A stretch of 64,000 nt of DNA from assembly GCA_032164245.1 (NCBI GenBank), contig JAVMKO010000010.1, positions 47,700,848 through 47,764,847 of the forward strand. Reading direction: 5' to 3'. A program made the position numbers and the translations under genes. Of the stretch, positions 1 through 10,165 are shown piece by piece. Below the pieces are notes generated by a model. That model was not told where the DNA came from and ran no database searches. It worked only from the letters and a program-made list of their open reading frames with translations. The DNA comes from Sternotherus odoratus (taxonomy: Eukaryota > Chordata > Testudines > Kinosternidae). How positions within the stretch are numbered: the stretch's first letter is position 1; each line of letters opens with the position of its first letter.

Positions 1-2139
1 TTTCCAAAGTAAATATAGTCATACTCTATATTAAGGTTCCATTCATAAACAGTTCATGAAAGGTTAATAAATGATAAGTAGATATTGTAATAATTGGTTA
101 ACCAATTGTGATAGATTGTTATACAGTCCAAGTCAATAGTTTGCTTACAACCATGCCTTCTACACACTTATAATCATCTATAATACTGCTTCCTAATCAT
201 GTCTGTGATATGCTTATAAAATCTACTACACATTTGTTAATCATTTAGAAGTGAGTTCTTAATATAAAGTGTGACTAGAGACACTAACTTTGATTTCTTC
301 AATTAAAAACGAGTCAGTCTGGGGACATAGACAGACTGCTACTGCACATCAGTACTGGACAGGAATCCAACACTGAGCAACCAGGCCATGAGGCAGAATT
401 TGGTCACTTGGGGCCCAATCTAAAGCCCATGAAAACCAATGGGCATATTTCCACTCACTTCAATGGAATTGAGATCAGACTCTTGAATTCTAGGTCATTT
501 GGAAATGTCAAAGGCATATTTTTTACGTGGATGCATGTATGTTCCCTGCCGTGGCAATGGCCTCTATGTCCAGTGTGCTTCATGCCATACATATTTTTCT
601 TCTCTTAGCCAGAGTAGGTTATGTTAAGGGCATTTTTGGATGAAATAAAAGCTTTGATGTTCTATACAGCTGATCAAGTTTTCAGGGCAAAGGAGCAATG
701 CATTTTTTCCCCCTGGGTGTTGTCCACACTATTCTGACTTATGCCACCTGAGGATCTGGTCTTATGTCACTGCAGCATTACCTCATATAAATGTGTGTCT
801 GTAACAAGAGTATTATTTATTATTACAAGCAATAAGGTCACATTGTGAAATTTAAGGCATAGTCTTGAAATTTCTGTGATTTAAAAATATTGGTGTGTGT
901 GTGTGTGTAGAATAGATTCTAATATAGTAGAATGCAATACAACAAAACATATTTTTGTGTGTATTTGTATGAGGCAGTAATAAACCATGCTGATTTTGTG
1001 AGTATTTATAGTATAAAATATCAATCCATAGAGACCCTATATCCTTTTAAAACAGGGTTGCTAGGAACAGTGTGAATTGTACATCTATTTATGTTTTAAT
1101 TCCTGGAGTGCTGATTATTTTCCAGCTCTTGATAGTATCCCATTTCACAATTACTAGCATGCTTACACATTGACAGAGGAAACAGTGTCATGTTTTGTCA
1201 CCTGCTCCATAAATCATATGTCACATCAGAAGCCCTAATGCATTGTGTGTCAAGTAGCCAAAGCCATTAAAGTCCTATCTACTTCTCACTATCGATCTGC
1301 CATCCTTGGAAACACTTTGATCCCTTTGATTAAAAAAAAATGTTGCTGGCTATACCTCTGAGCAGTTTATTGATAAACTCCTGTTTTTGATTTAAATTGA
1401 GAAATGGCAGGCGGGCATGAATTTTACAAGGCACTGACAGGAAGTGTTGACTTCTCCTTGTAAGGTGAATTAGCTAATTGATTAAGTCCTGTCAGTAAGT
1501 AAAAAGCAGATGGAAGGGCAAGTTAGGCCTCTTCTTCTGTCTCCCCAGTACACATACATATATTAGATGAGCTATTCAGTTCCAAGAACAACAGTGCTGG
1601 AGCCAGAACTGCTGGATAGCTGGATTCCAAGTTATAACTATTTATAGGGCATTCTGTCCTCCCCTACCCCTTTTTGGAGGGGTTTCACAGTTCAGTCACA
1701 AGTCAATTACTCTGTTGAATAGGCCATATAAGCTGTGGAGCATCATATTACAAAGGAAGAAAAAAGAACCTTTAGTGTTATTACTCAAATTTTAGCTTTT
1801 CACAGACATATCCTCATTCTTTAATACACTTCCTTGGCTTTCTAGGATTGGTATAAGAATTGCTACCAAAAAATTATAAACCATGGTGCCAGATCTTTGA
1901 CAGTGGAATACAATTGACTTGAATGGAGCAACTCTAATTTCCACCAGCTGAAGATCTGGCGCAGTAATTTCAACATATATAGCTACTTGGACTGAAAAAG
2001 ACATTAAAATTATATACATTCATCATTGAAATACAGTCATCTGTACACACAAGTCTGTGTGTCACCAGTACACAACACACTTCACAACAGTAATGGGCAG
2101 GGGCTATTGTAGCCAATGGCTTTTCATATGTGAAGTGAC
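1..2139. other. AT-rich DNA, nothing recognised
   Basis: No coding region, RNA gene or confidently named repeat is visible. The stretch is AT-rich with frequent stops in all frames. A short GT run lies near 894-908. A segment near 410-480 (AATCTAAAGCCCATGAAAACC ... CACTTCAATGGAATTGAGATC) looks like a decayed palindromic MITE of the kind seen again at 2155-2215, but its arms are too eroded to delimit. Confidence 0.5.
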
Positions 2140-2152
2140 GTGGGATATTTAG

Positions 2153-2218
2153 GGCTTGACTCTGCCATTCTTTTACCCACACTGACATTCATTGACTTTA
2201 ATGGAACTACTTGTGGAA
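2153..2218. repeat. Decayed palindromic MITE-like repeat
   Basis: The text 'AGGGCTTGACTCTGCCATTC' followed by 'CATTGACTTTAATGGAACTA' and 'CTTGTGG' resembles one arm of a widespread sauropsid palindromic repeat built around 'CATTGACTTCAATGG'. The core is self-complementary. The outer arms are not preserved, so the boundaries are approximate. Confidence 0.4.
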
Positions 2219-2219
2219 T

Positions 2220-4737
2220 AAGCTCACAGAATCAGAACCTTATCAGCAGAGACTCTGGTCTAGCTGTTCCAAACTGACTAGTGATTTTGGGTGCCTTCAT
2301 TTTTGGGAGCCCAACTTAAGACACTTTTACAGTGATTTTCTGAGGGTGGGTACTCCCTTACTGTGGAACCTCATTTTCCCAGGTGTTCTCTTAAAGGGCA
2401 TCCCTGCTGGTTCAGTAGACTGTGTACTGTTTACTCAGGTTATCTACCTCAGGAGCATGAAGACCACTAGGAGCACAAGACCACTAAATTCTCCCCCTGA
2501 ACATCCCAAGATATGCTTACCACAAATGTGCCTCTGGAGTAGATAAGACATAACAGAATTCCTGCTTGGCAGTTAGACATTAAATAAGTGCAAGGGAGTC
2601 CTTTTGTTTTGACCACATGAGTTTCACACAATGTCTCCTGGATCTTCCAGCATGGTTCACAGAATGCATCCTGCTCCTCTTTACATGCTAGGCTATCCAA
2701 TGGCCATTACAGAGGAAAGGTAGAACCATATCCCTGTCCCCTTTGGAGTCTGCTATGTCCCAGGGTGAGTAATGAAAGAGTCTGTCCCTAAGTGCAGGAC
2801 TGCAAGTCTACTCAGTCTTGATGCAGACCCTGCAATGGGATGGTAGGGAAGCTCTTGGATCCCTGTCTTGTGGCTACACATCCATATATGGTGGGTCAGG
2901 CAGAACCTAGCCCTTAATATTAATTTTCTGTCTTTAGATTTATTAAAAGTGCCTATCCAAGTTTGTAAACGCCCACACACTTCACATGGTATTTATCACT
3001 CCTGCTTTGATCAGTGCATAATGTACAGGAATTGGCTCTGCTGTTGTAATTTAGTGTCCTCAGTAGTCTGCTCACTAAATCTGCTTGATGCTTTGGCAGA
3101 TGGTGATAGACCTTAAGCTGAAATAGCTGCTGTCTCCACATTTTCAGTTGCTAGTGGTGTCAGTGTCACATCTCACATGGTGGGACAAAGGAGATCATTC
3201 TGTTCATATGCAAAGCTGAGAGACTCATTTTTCATCACTGGAATACATTGCTGTCTGTGTAGAGGGCTCTTTTTGAATGTAATCAAAAGCTGCTATCATT
3301 AATTAATTTTTGTTAGTTTTGTGTGTGACAGGGACACTGCCTGGTCCCTGATGAACAAGGGGTTAAACTCAGCTCAGCTCAGCTTCCTCCTCCTCTAGCA
3401 TGAGTATAGCATGTTGGCTGTATGGGGAAAAAAATGAGTATTTTCATTGATAATTTTCTAAAGAAGTGAAACATTTTCATTTTCTTCAAAAAAAAATTTT
3501 TTTAAAAAAACCCTGTTTCAATGCAATAAAATTAAAATTGTTTCATTTTGAATAAATAAAAAATATTGGGGTTTCCCTTTTTTCACACTTTCTCTTCCCA
3601 CGTAGAAAGAAGGGGAAAGAAAAAAGAAAAACCAACCCCCCACAAATCCTTACCATTTTTAATAAAAAGAAATTTTAAAAAATGTTTGAAACAGATTGAA
3701 AAGCCATTTTTTATGAAAAATATTTTGTTTAAAATATTCAGGTAGCTCTAGCAGAGTTTTTTATAATGATTTTGTGGACTCAGATTAGAGCGAGGTTGCA
3801 AAGGGAAGTGACCCAGAAAAGGGTTTCCCTTAGTAGTTATCCACATTATTATAAAACCAGAGATCCACAGGGCACAGAAAACCAGCCAGGCACATATCTC
3901 TACAAGTGGCAACTTGCTGTGAGGTTATAGGTAATAAATTGCTTAATGGTTCATCCTTCTGGTTAGATATTAAATCAAAGTTTTCTTCCCTTGGAGGCAA
4001 TCAATGAAAACTGGAGGGAACTTTCTAGAATAGTCAGGTGGGATTGTAGAGATGGTTGTGAAAGCTCAGTTCTCCCCTGTCCCACACAACCTTGCAAAAC
4101 TGTTGGGACAACTCTTCAGTCAGTATCCTTAGACACAAATTACGGAGACAAATGTTATGGTAAATATTCTTTGTAACGAACACTAATATTTGAAGAGTTG
4201 GTCAGCTGAATGGATTTTTGCTTGGGGATATGGTAAGGAGCTTTGAAGTTCAAACACACAGAGAGGATTACTTGGTTGGAAATTAAAGAGGTGCAAGCTT
4301 TTAGCTATCTATTGCCCTTGTAGGGGCTAGCCCTGGCCCTGCTGCCCCACTCACCCCCCAGTTTTCTACATCCCCCCATGGGGGTGCACCCCATGCTTTG
4401 GGAACCTGTGGTTTAAGGCCTGTATAAGCGTATTAATAATTTACTGATAGAAGGGGGTGCTCTGTCTGCAGCCCACCTACTCTGAATGAAATAGCAGGAT
4501 TAGCATAGGAAAAGTGGAAGAGATGGCCACATCCCCCTCAGCATCCAATCTGCATAGAACCTGTTTAGAAAATGTTGCAGCCCAATTGCTTGTGAGAAGT
4601 CAAAACATTAAATGTGTACCAGAATAATGCAACAGGAAGACTGTCACAAGGAGTAAGTGAGGAGGGGGAAACTGATATGCAGAATGGCAGAAAAGCCCAC
4701 AAACTTATTCCTGCCATAAGTAAATGTTGCAGTAGCA
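2220..4737. other. Unassigned stretch with an AT-rich repeat relic
   Basis: No gene is supported. From about 3420 to 3755 the sequence is rich in A/T runs and in GAAAATTTTC-like words, and it ends 'CAGGTAGCTCTAGCAG'. That matches, loosely, the end of the palindromic element seen complete at 37268-37541, so a decayed relative is possible. The rest is unique-looking DNA. Confidence 0.4.
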
Positions 4738-4739
4738 GA

Positions 4740-4857
4740 TACCAACTGTCCAGAATTGTCCTGGAGTCTCCAGGAATTAAAGCTGAATCTTTAATTAAAG
4801 GTTATGTTGTGTGATGAAACCTCCAGGAATATAACCAACCAAAATTGGCAACCCTAG
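4740..4857 (+). mobile_element. Short hAT-like MITE, copy 1
   Basis: A unit of about 118 bp containing 'CCAGAATTGTCCTGGAGTCT', 'CCAGGAATTAAAG', 'CCTCCAGGAATA' and ending 'AATTGGCAACCCTAG'. A second copy lies at 34212-34332 in the same orientation, with the same order of words. The GGCAACCCTAG end matches the terminus of larger elements here (33488-33845). This suggests a non-autonomous derivative of that hAT-like family. The target duplication is not recognisable. Confidence 0.55.
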
Positions 4858-5269
4858 TAGCAATGTAAATGATCCAGCCAGCCAGCAATCTGTTGTCTGG
4901 TCTGCACTGGATAAACCATGAACAGAAAATGAGGCAGTGAGGCCTCTGTGTGAAATGAAACATTGACTGTTTTCTTTGGTATCTAGCTGTGAACCGAAAT
5001 GTTTAAGACCAAACTCAGAAACCTTAATAATTCTCATTTTGGAGTGTCTCTTCCAGAACATAATGTCAAGGAATGTTGGTTTGTACTGTATCTGTCACAG
5101 TTCAGGGAAACTGTACCTACTGGATAATCCCCCTCCTGAGTCCACCATGGGCACCAACTCTTGGATCTCAGCTACTTAGCCATCACCACTCTTGAGCAGA
5201 CATCCATATTTCTTTCCTTCCTACTGGGTTTTTTCCAGGCTACATAATTCCCTGCCTACACTGTTAGTC

Positions 5270-6050
5270 CCAGAGAACAATTTATCACCCTCCTCTTTAT
5301 AGCAACCTTTTACATACTTGAAGACTATTATTGTGATCCCCCTCTACCACCTCGTCTCCAGACTAAACAGACCCATTTTTTTCAATCTTTTCTCATAGGT
5401 CCTATATTTCAGACCTTTAATCATTTTTTATTGCTCTCTTCTGGACTTTCTCCAATTTGTCCACATATTTCACAAAGTGTAGCACCCAGAACTGTACACA
5501 AGACTCCAGGCTTTATCAGGGCTGAGTAGAGTGAACTATGAACTACTTCTTTTGTCTTGCTTACAACACCTCTGCTAATACATCCTAGGCTGTTCATTTT
5601 TCTGCAACATATTACATCATTGACTCATATTTAGTTTGTGATCCTCTATGACCCCCAGATTCCCTTCCAAAATACTCCTTCCTAGCCCGTCATTTCCCTT
5701 TTTTTTGTGCAATTGATTATTCCTCCCTAAGTTTAATACTTTGCATTTGTCTTTGTTGAATTTCATCCTATTTATTTCAGACCATTTTTCCACTTTGTCA
5801 AGATCATTTTGAATTCCAATCCTGTCCTCCAAAGTGCTTGCAATCTCTCCCAGTTTGGTATTGTCTGTGGACTTTATAAGTGTATTCTCTTTATGTCATT
5901 TTCCAAATAATTTATGAAGCTATTGAAGAGAACTAGACCTAGGACAGATCCCTGCATGACCCCATGTGATATGCCTTTCCAGCTTGGTGGTGAACTATTG
6001 ATAACTATTAGCTGAATATGGTTTCCAGCCAGTTATGCACCCACTCACGT
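5270..6050 (-). mobile_element. CR1 LINE fragment, first part (minus strand)
   Basis: The minus strand reads as a CR1-family non-LTR retrotransposon over the reverse transcriptase C-terminal part and the 3' part. The plus strand shows the familiar antisense words, such as 'CAGACTAAACAGACCC', 'CTTCTGGACTTTCTCCAATT' and 'AGACCATTTTTCCACTTTGT'. The copy is interrupted near 6050 in the middle of 'AGTTATGCACCCAC' and resumes at about 6793. It is 5'-truncated and carries frameshifts. Confidence 0.85.
5617..5832 (-). pseudogene. CR1 reverse transcriptase fragment (ORF2 relic)
   Basis: This is an open stretch of 71 codons inside the minus-strand CR1. It encodes part of the reverse transcriptase that copies CR1 RNA at a nicked genomic target. 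The peptide contains 'NDLDKVEKWSEINRMKFNKD' followed by KCKVLNLGRNNQLHK and then DHKLNMSQ. This is the conserved CR1 block downstream of the catalytic FADD region: a tryptophan-containing helix, then MKFN.DKCKVL.LGR. The catalytic motif itself lies outside the preserved frame. The frame is closed on both sides by decay, so it is a relic and not a functional gene. The methionine is simply the first in the frame and has no meaning as a start. Confidence 0.85.
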
Positions 6051-6792
6051 CCACTATTGTGGTTCCTTTTGTAAAGGGAATTCATGGATTGTGCCCTTCA
6101 GACAACCCCCAGGGCACTCCAGTGCCTTATAGGGATGTTGTAGTGAGCGGAAGATTATTGTGATGGCAATCGGTAGGGGCGCAGTTACGCTTCTGAGTCG
6201 ACTTCAGGGGATGGCATAATATCAGCCTGAGAATGGCCTTGTGTTTCTGTTATCTCGTGTGTGTCTGAGAACAGCTTCTCAGCTGGGAAGTTGTTTACCC
6301 CGTCTGTGTGAGAACGAGTGCATGTGAAACTAAATAGGTAAACTGAGGCAGGACAGCGTATAATCAACAAGGGCTGAACAGCACGTAATCAACCAGTTTT
6401 GCTTGCTGCTTGCTATTTATGAGATATGTTTATGTATGAGATGTAAATGAGCATGAGTATTTCTGTGCTGACACACCCTTGGGTGTTGGGGCTCCTTTCC
6501 TGGGCATCGCTTGGGTGTGCCAGGTCCCTCATCAGTGACAGCCTGCAGCTGGGGCCCCCAGGCGTTGTGATGTCACTACCTTCCAATAAACTCACCACTT
6601 TCCATCTAGCCACTGTGTGTGAGCCTCGTTTCTACGGGATTCGAGAAGGTACCCTGCAACAGGTGTGGATCACATAACCTTGCCCTACCTCTGCACCAGC
6701 CCATAAAACACGTTGGGCATTTAAGTCCTGCTATCATAAAGGATGGAATAACCCATGCACCTCTTTTGTGCACAAGGGGTTTGTGCCAGCCA
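6041..6792. mobile_element. Unclassified interspersed repeat, copy A (split by an LTR)
   Basis: The flanks 6051-6135 and 6662-6792 together match, in the same order, the contiguous sequence 7256-7470. Shared words include 'ACTATTGTGGTTCCTTTTGT', 'GGGCACTCCAGTGCC', 'CATAAAACACRTTGGGCATT' and 'CCCATGCACCTCTTTTGTGC'. Copy A sits inside the CR1 and is itself split by an LTR at 6136-6661. I do not recognise the family. No ORF is visible. Confidence 0.7.
6136..6661 (+). mobile_element. Solo LTR of an endogenous retrovirus
   Basis: This is a 526-bp unit that begins TGTTG and ends CAACA, the inverted termini expected of a retroviral LTR. A polyadenylation-type AATAAA lies in 'CCAATAAACTCACC' near 6585. 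It is followed by a U5-like tail with 'GTGTGAGCCTCGTTTCTACG'. Deleting it restores the repeat matched at 7256-7470, so it is an insertion and not part of the repeat. The flanks AGGGA and GGTGT do not form an exact target duplication, consistent with age. No internal viral genes are present. Confidence 0.75.
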
Positions 6793-7056
6793 GTAGATTC
6801 ATTTAGGCTATATTTCCCCAGTTTGTTAATAAGAAAGTCATGTGAGATGATATCAAAAGCCTTATTAAAGTCAAGCTGTATCAGATCTACTGCTTCCTCC
6901 TATACACAAGGCTTGTTACCCTGTCAAAGAAGGCTGTTAGGTTGATTTAACATGATTTGTTCTTGACCAATCCATGCTGACTGTTACTTATCACCTTATT
7001 ATCTCCTAGTGCTAGTTGGTGTAAGAGTTGTTTAATCAGGACCTTGCTTTCCAAGG
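6793..7056 (-). mobile_element. CR1 LINE fragment, second part (minus strand)
   Basis: This continues the CR1 of 5270-6050 after the inserted repeat. Antisense CR1 words continue in order: 'TTTCCCCAGTTTGTTAATAA', 'TATCAAAAGCCTTATTAAAG', 'AAGGCTTGTTACCCTGTCAA' and 'ATCCATGCTGACTGTTACTT'. They correspond to upstream reverse transcriptase sequence. The copy ends near 7056 by truncation. Confidence 0.85.
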
Positions 7057-7064
7057 AAAAGAGA

Positions 7065-7132
7065 GTGAAATCCTGGCTCCACTGAAGTCAGTGGCAAAAC
7101 TCCCATTGATTACAATAGGGCCAGGATTTCAC
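7065..7132. mobile_element. Palindromic MITE-like element
   Basis: The left arm starts 'GTGAAATCCTGGCTCCACTG' and the right arm ends 'AGGGCCAGGATTTCAC'. The two are inverted repeats of about 30 bp around a short AAAACT centre. It sits directly at the truncated end of the CR1. Such self-complementary units are common in reptile genomes and have no coding capacity. Confidence 0.75.
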
Positions 7133-7231
7133 TGATGGTTTATTCAGTTCTTATGGAGCAGATTGTGGCTTGCCGCTAAATCGGTGCACAAGGAGGGGAG
7201 TGTGGAAGGAGCCTTCCCCTCCCCACTCACT

Positions 7232-7470
7232 TACATGACCCACCGCAAAAGCCAGCCACTATTGTGGTTCCTTTTGTAAAGTGAATTCATGGATTGTGCC
7301 CTCCAGGCAACTCCCAGGGCACTCCAGTGCCTCAAAGGGGTGCGGAGGACATGACCTTGCCCTATCTCTGCACTAGCCCATAAAACACATTGGGCATTGA
7401 AGTCCTGCCATCATAAAGGAAGGAATAACCCATGCACCTCTTTTGTGCATAAGGGACTTGTGCCTGCCAG
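7232..7470. mobile_element. Unclassified interspersed repeat, copy B (uninterrupted)
   Basis: This intact relative of 6041-6792 serves as the reference for the empty site of the LTR at 6136-6661. It has 'GGGCACTCCAGTGCCTCAAA' running straight into GGGGTGCGGAGGACATGACC and on to the shared 3' part. Its left end extends a little further than copy A. No family name can be given. Confidence 0.65.
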
Positions 7471-8044
7471 GGCATCCCTCCGCTCAGCCTGTCTCTGCAC
7501 CACGCACACTGCAAGACTGTGCCTTTAAAGCCATTATTCTCTTCATTGAGCAATTTTTAGATTGTACCTAAAAAAAAAATAAGATTTTAAAAGTGGGAAC
7601 TTTACACTCAATGCTTAGTTTGCATTTTTCTGCAAATGTGGATGAGCATCAGATACAGAATCACCTGCAGAGACCACTAACAAGTTAGAATCAGGGTGGG
7701 AGAATTTACTCCCACGCTTCAGGATATCACTGTTAGCAAACATAGCAGACTGCACTCATTCATTTAATCAGGAACAGCACCACTTCGCATAAACATGATA
7801 TATGACTTAATATATTCCCTGCAAAAAAACCCTACTGTTAGTACAACCTGAGAGTTGAGAAGTGAAGCATTCACTGATTTTTAAAAAATCAGATAAAACT
7901 GACAGCTCAGCTTTATCTGGACCTCTATGTGCTTCTGCCCTATGATAGAGTTCATTTTTATACTACCATTAATTATTTGTCAAATGCTACAATATATTAT
8001 AAACTAACCAGAATTACATGTAAATCTTTACTGTAAATTATGGT
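7471..8044. other. Unassigned AT-rich stretch
   Basis: No gene, RNA or recognisable repeat is supported between the repeat copy B and the CR1 fragment that starts near 8045. Confidence 0.4.
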
Positions 8045-8350
8045 ATATAGATGAACAGATTCCAAGGCCTGAATGGACCATCTAGTCTGATTTCCTATGT
8101 AGCACAGGCTGTAGAACTTACTCAGAATAATTCTTGTTGGAACTAGATCATATCTTTGAGAAAGAAAACACCCTATGTTGATTTTAAAAATTGCCAGTGT
8201 TGTGATGGAAAATCCATCCTAACCATTGATAAAATGTTCCAATGGTTAATTACCATCACTGTTGATAATTTATTTCATATTTCCAGCCATAAAAATTATT
8301 CTTAGCTCCATATGAAGTGACTTTGTGCAAGCTTTGAATTAACTTATCTA
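8045..8350 (-). mobile_element. CR1/L3-like LINE fragment (minus strand)
   Basis: Antisense CR1-like words are seen: 'GGACCATCTAGTCTGATTTC', 'AGCACAGGCTGTAGAACTTA', 'TGTTCCAATGGTTAATTACC' and 'TATTTCCAGCC'. This is an older and more diverged copy than the one at 5270. It contains no open frame. Confidence 0.7.
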
Positions 8351-8873
8351 GCTGTGAAACATGATGTGGGCAGAAATATCAACAACACTCACTAGAAGAG
8401 CAGGCCCTAGAACACAAGATCTATGGGCTTGCAGTTTAGTGACGCTTCTCCGAGAGCACTGACTCTCAACATTTCCAGACAACTATACCCCTCTCAGGAG
8501 TCTGGTTTGTCTTACATACCCCCAAGTTACACCTCACTTCAAATCCACATGCTTATAAAATAAAAGACATAAAAATACAAAAGTGTCACATCATACTATT
8601 ACTGCAAAATTTCCTTTTCTCATCTTTTCCATATAGTTATAAAATAAATCAATGGGAATATAAATATTGTACTTGCATTTCAGTGTATGGTGTATAAATA
8701 GGCTGACCATATTTCCTTGAGACAAAAACGGGACATTGGGATAGCAAAAACGGGACGGGGTTATGTAATATTCTGTATTCATGAAAAAGTAAGACCATAA
8801 AAAAAGTTTTATTACATGAACATATTGACTTGAGCTAACAATTATTCTTCAGTGACAGAACTCATACAAAAAT

Positions 8874-9024
8874 TTAGGTAGACGTAAAGGGGGACTGTAT
8901 TTCACCACGATCGTACCATGAATATTTCTCTGATGAAGTAATCTTACGCAGCAAATTTCGGTCTTTCAATACCTTATCATAAAACTTCTCACACTCCATG
9001 ATTCTCTTCAGACACCTCAAATGA
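8874..9024 (-). pseudogene. hAT transposase C-terminal remnant
   Basis: Reading the minus strand down from about 9024 gives an open frame of roughly 50 codons ending in a stop at 8876-8874. It contains CLKRIMECEKFYDKVL followed by KDRNLLRKI and SSEKYSW. The pattern 'cysteine, K-F-Y, about ten residues, LL.KI.SSEKY' is the tail seen after the dimerisation domain in some vertebrate hAT transposases. The intact enzyme cuts and joins hAT ends. The upstream catalytic DDE and BED-finger parts are absent, replaced by the GC-rich captured block. There is no start codon of its own, so this is a relic, and its presence supports the hAT assignment of 8699-10344. Confidence 0.6.
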
Positions 9025-9414
9025 CCCCCTATTTGCCTCCCCCAACCACATCAGCTTGTGGCTATGGCTCAGTTTCCTGTGTAGCATCTCACAGGCAGAA
9101 GCTTGTGCAACAAGAGCTTCCCCCAGGCCAGCCACTCTGCCTTCCTCCTCCAGGCAGGCCCCCAACCGCCTCCACTATCAGTATCCCTTCTGACTGACCA
9201 AGTCCTCTCCCTACATCTTCTGCAGCAGAAACACGGCTTCTCACCAACCCCACCGCATTGCCCACGCATGCCACAGCCACCTGCCTTGGCCCAACCCCCT
9301 GGCTTGGCCCAACCCCCGCATCCATGTGTTCAGGGAGGGGGTTCACCATGGTACCCCTACCCACCTGCCATCTCCCCTACCCACCCCCTGCCCCCTTCAC
9401 ATCCAGACCTGGAC

Positions 9415-9765
9415 TCCCCAGTACCTCCCTTCACAGACAACCCTGTGCCCCCCACTTCCCCCCTTCACACACAACCCTGTGCCCCCCATTCCATGCCCCC
9501 CCACTCTCCCTTCACACACAGCCTCATGCCCACCACCTACCACCTCCTTCACAAGCAGCCATGCCCCCCCCCACTTCCCCTGTGCCCATCTTCACATGCA
9601 GCCCCAGTACCTCCCTTCACACACAACCCTGTGCCCCCGACTTCCACCCACTTTCACACATGGCCCCTACGCACCCCTCTTTCCCCCTGCCCCCCTCACA
9701 TGCAGCCATGCACCCCCACCCCATACTCCCTCCCCCTCCACCCCATGTCCCCCCCCGCCCCCCCC
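9415..9765. repeat. Pyrimidine-rich degenerate tandem repeat
   Basis: Reiterated units of the form 'CCTTCACACACAACCCTGTG' followed by CCCCCC(A/G)CTTCC recur at irregular spacing of roughly 35-60 bp. C tracts and CACATGCAGCC variants are interspersed. It lies immediately downstream (in minus-strand sense) of the GRK-type splice donor, so it would be the start of the captured intron. The long proline-rich frames here result from the C-rich composition. Confidence 0.7.
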
Positions 9766-9770
9766 CCCAC

Positions 9771-9822
9771 CTTCGCGTGCCTTGAGCAACACGGTGTTGG
9801 CGACGATGTTCTCCAGCTCCAT
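9771..9822 (-). pseudogene. GRK5/GRK6-type first coding exon inside a transposon
   Basis: On the minus strand an ATG in good context (CCCATGG, 9822-9820) opens MELENIVANTVLLKARE plus the first base of a Gly codon. It then meets GT at 9770-9769 (GAAG|GTGGGG), a usable splice donor. To my knowledge this 18-residue N-terminus is that of the G protein-coupled receptor kinases GRK5 and GRK6; GRK4 differs at several of these positions. The N-terminal helix of these kinases contacts activated receptors and the kinase domain. Only exon 1 is present: no RGS or kinase domain follows in the window. It lies between hAT ends with an 8-bp target duplication, so it is read as a captured copy and not the native gene. 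The alternative, a native exon by chance between the ends, is less likely. Confidence 0.85.
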
Positions 9823-10165
9823 GGGACCTGGGGGCGGCGCCGCCTCCTCCCCTCCCGGGATCGCGCTGCCTCAGCTCTGTTCGGCGCCCGCTCCAGCGGC
9901 CGGCCTCGCCCCCAGGCTCCCTGAGCTCGGCAATCTCCGCGCCTCCCGCGCCGCCCCCTCATTGGGCCGCACGTCGCGTTTCCTCCACATGGGGGGTGTG
10001 GGGGGAGCAAGGCGCCAGGCAGCCCCTGCCCAGCCAGCAGCAGCTCCACGTGGGGGCGGCCCAGCCAATTGCACCACGTGGGCTCTGCGGTGGTGGAGGG
10101 GAGGGGGGAGCAGGCCAGGGAGGGGGGCCCGAGGCCATGAGGGGAAGGGACTGAAGGGCTGCGGG
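9823..10165 (-). promoter_or_regulatory. Captured CpG-island promoter upstream of the GRK-type exon
   Basis: This block is strongly GC- and CpG-rich, unlike the AT-rich host DNA. On the minus strand, upstream of the ATG at 9822, there is a CCAAT box (plus-strand ATTGG at 9961-9965). A GC box lies beside it (plus CCGCCCCCT at 9951-9959). Two CACGTG E-boxes lie at 10047-10052 and 10075-10080, with a further GC-box-like GGGGGCGG near 10052. No TATA box is seen, which fits a housekeeping-type promoter. Whether it is still active cannot be told from sequence. Confidence 0.6.

Noticed and set aside
9415..9765. Direct repeats with variable spacers that could suggest a regulatory array
   Set aside because: The spacers are themselves C-rich variants of the same unit; a degenerate minisatellite explains it.
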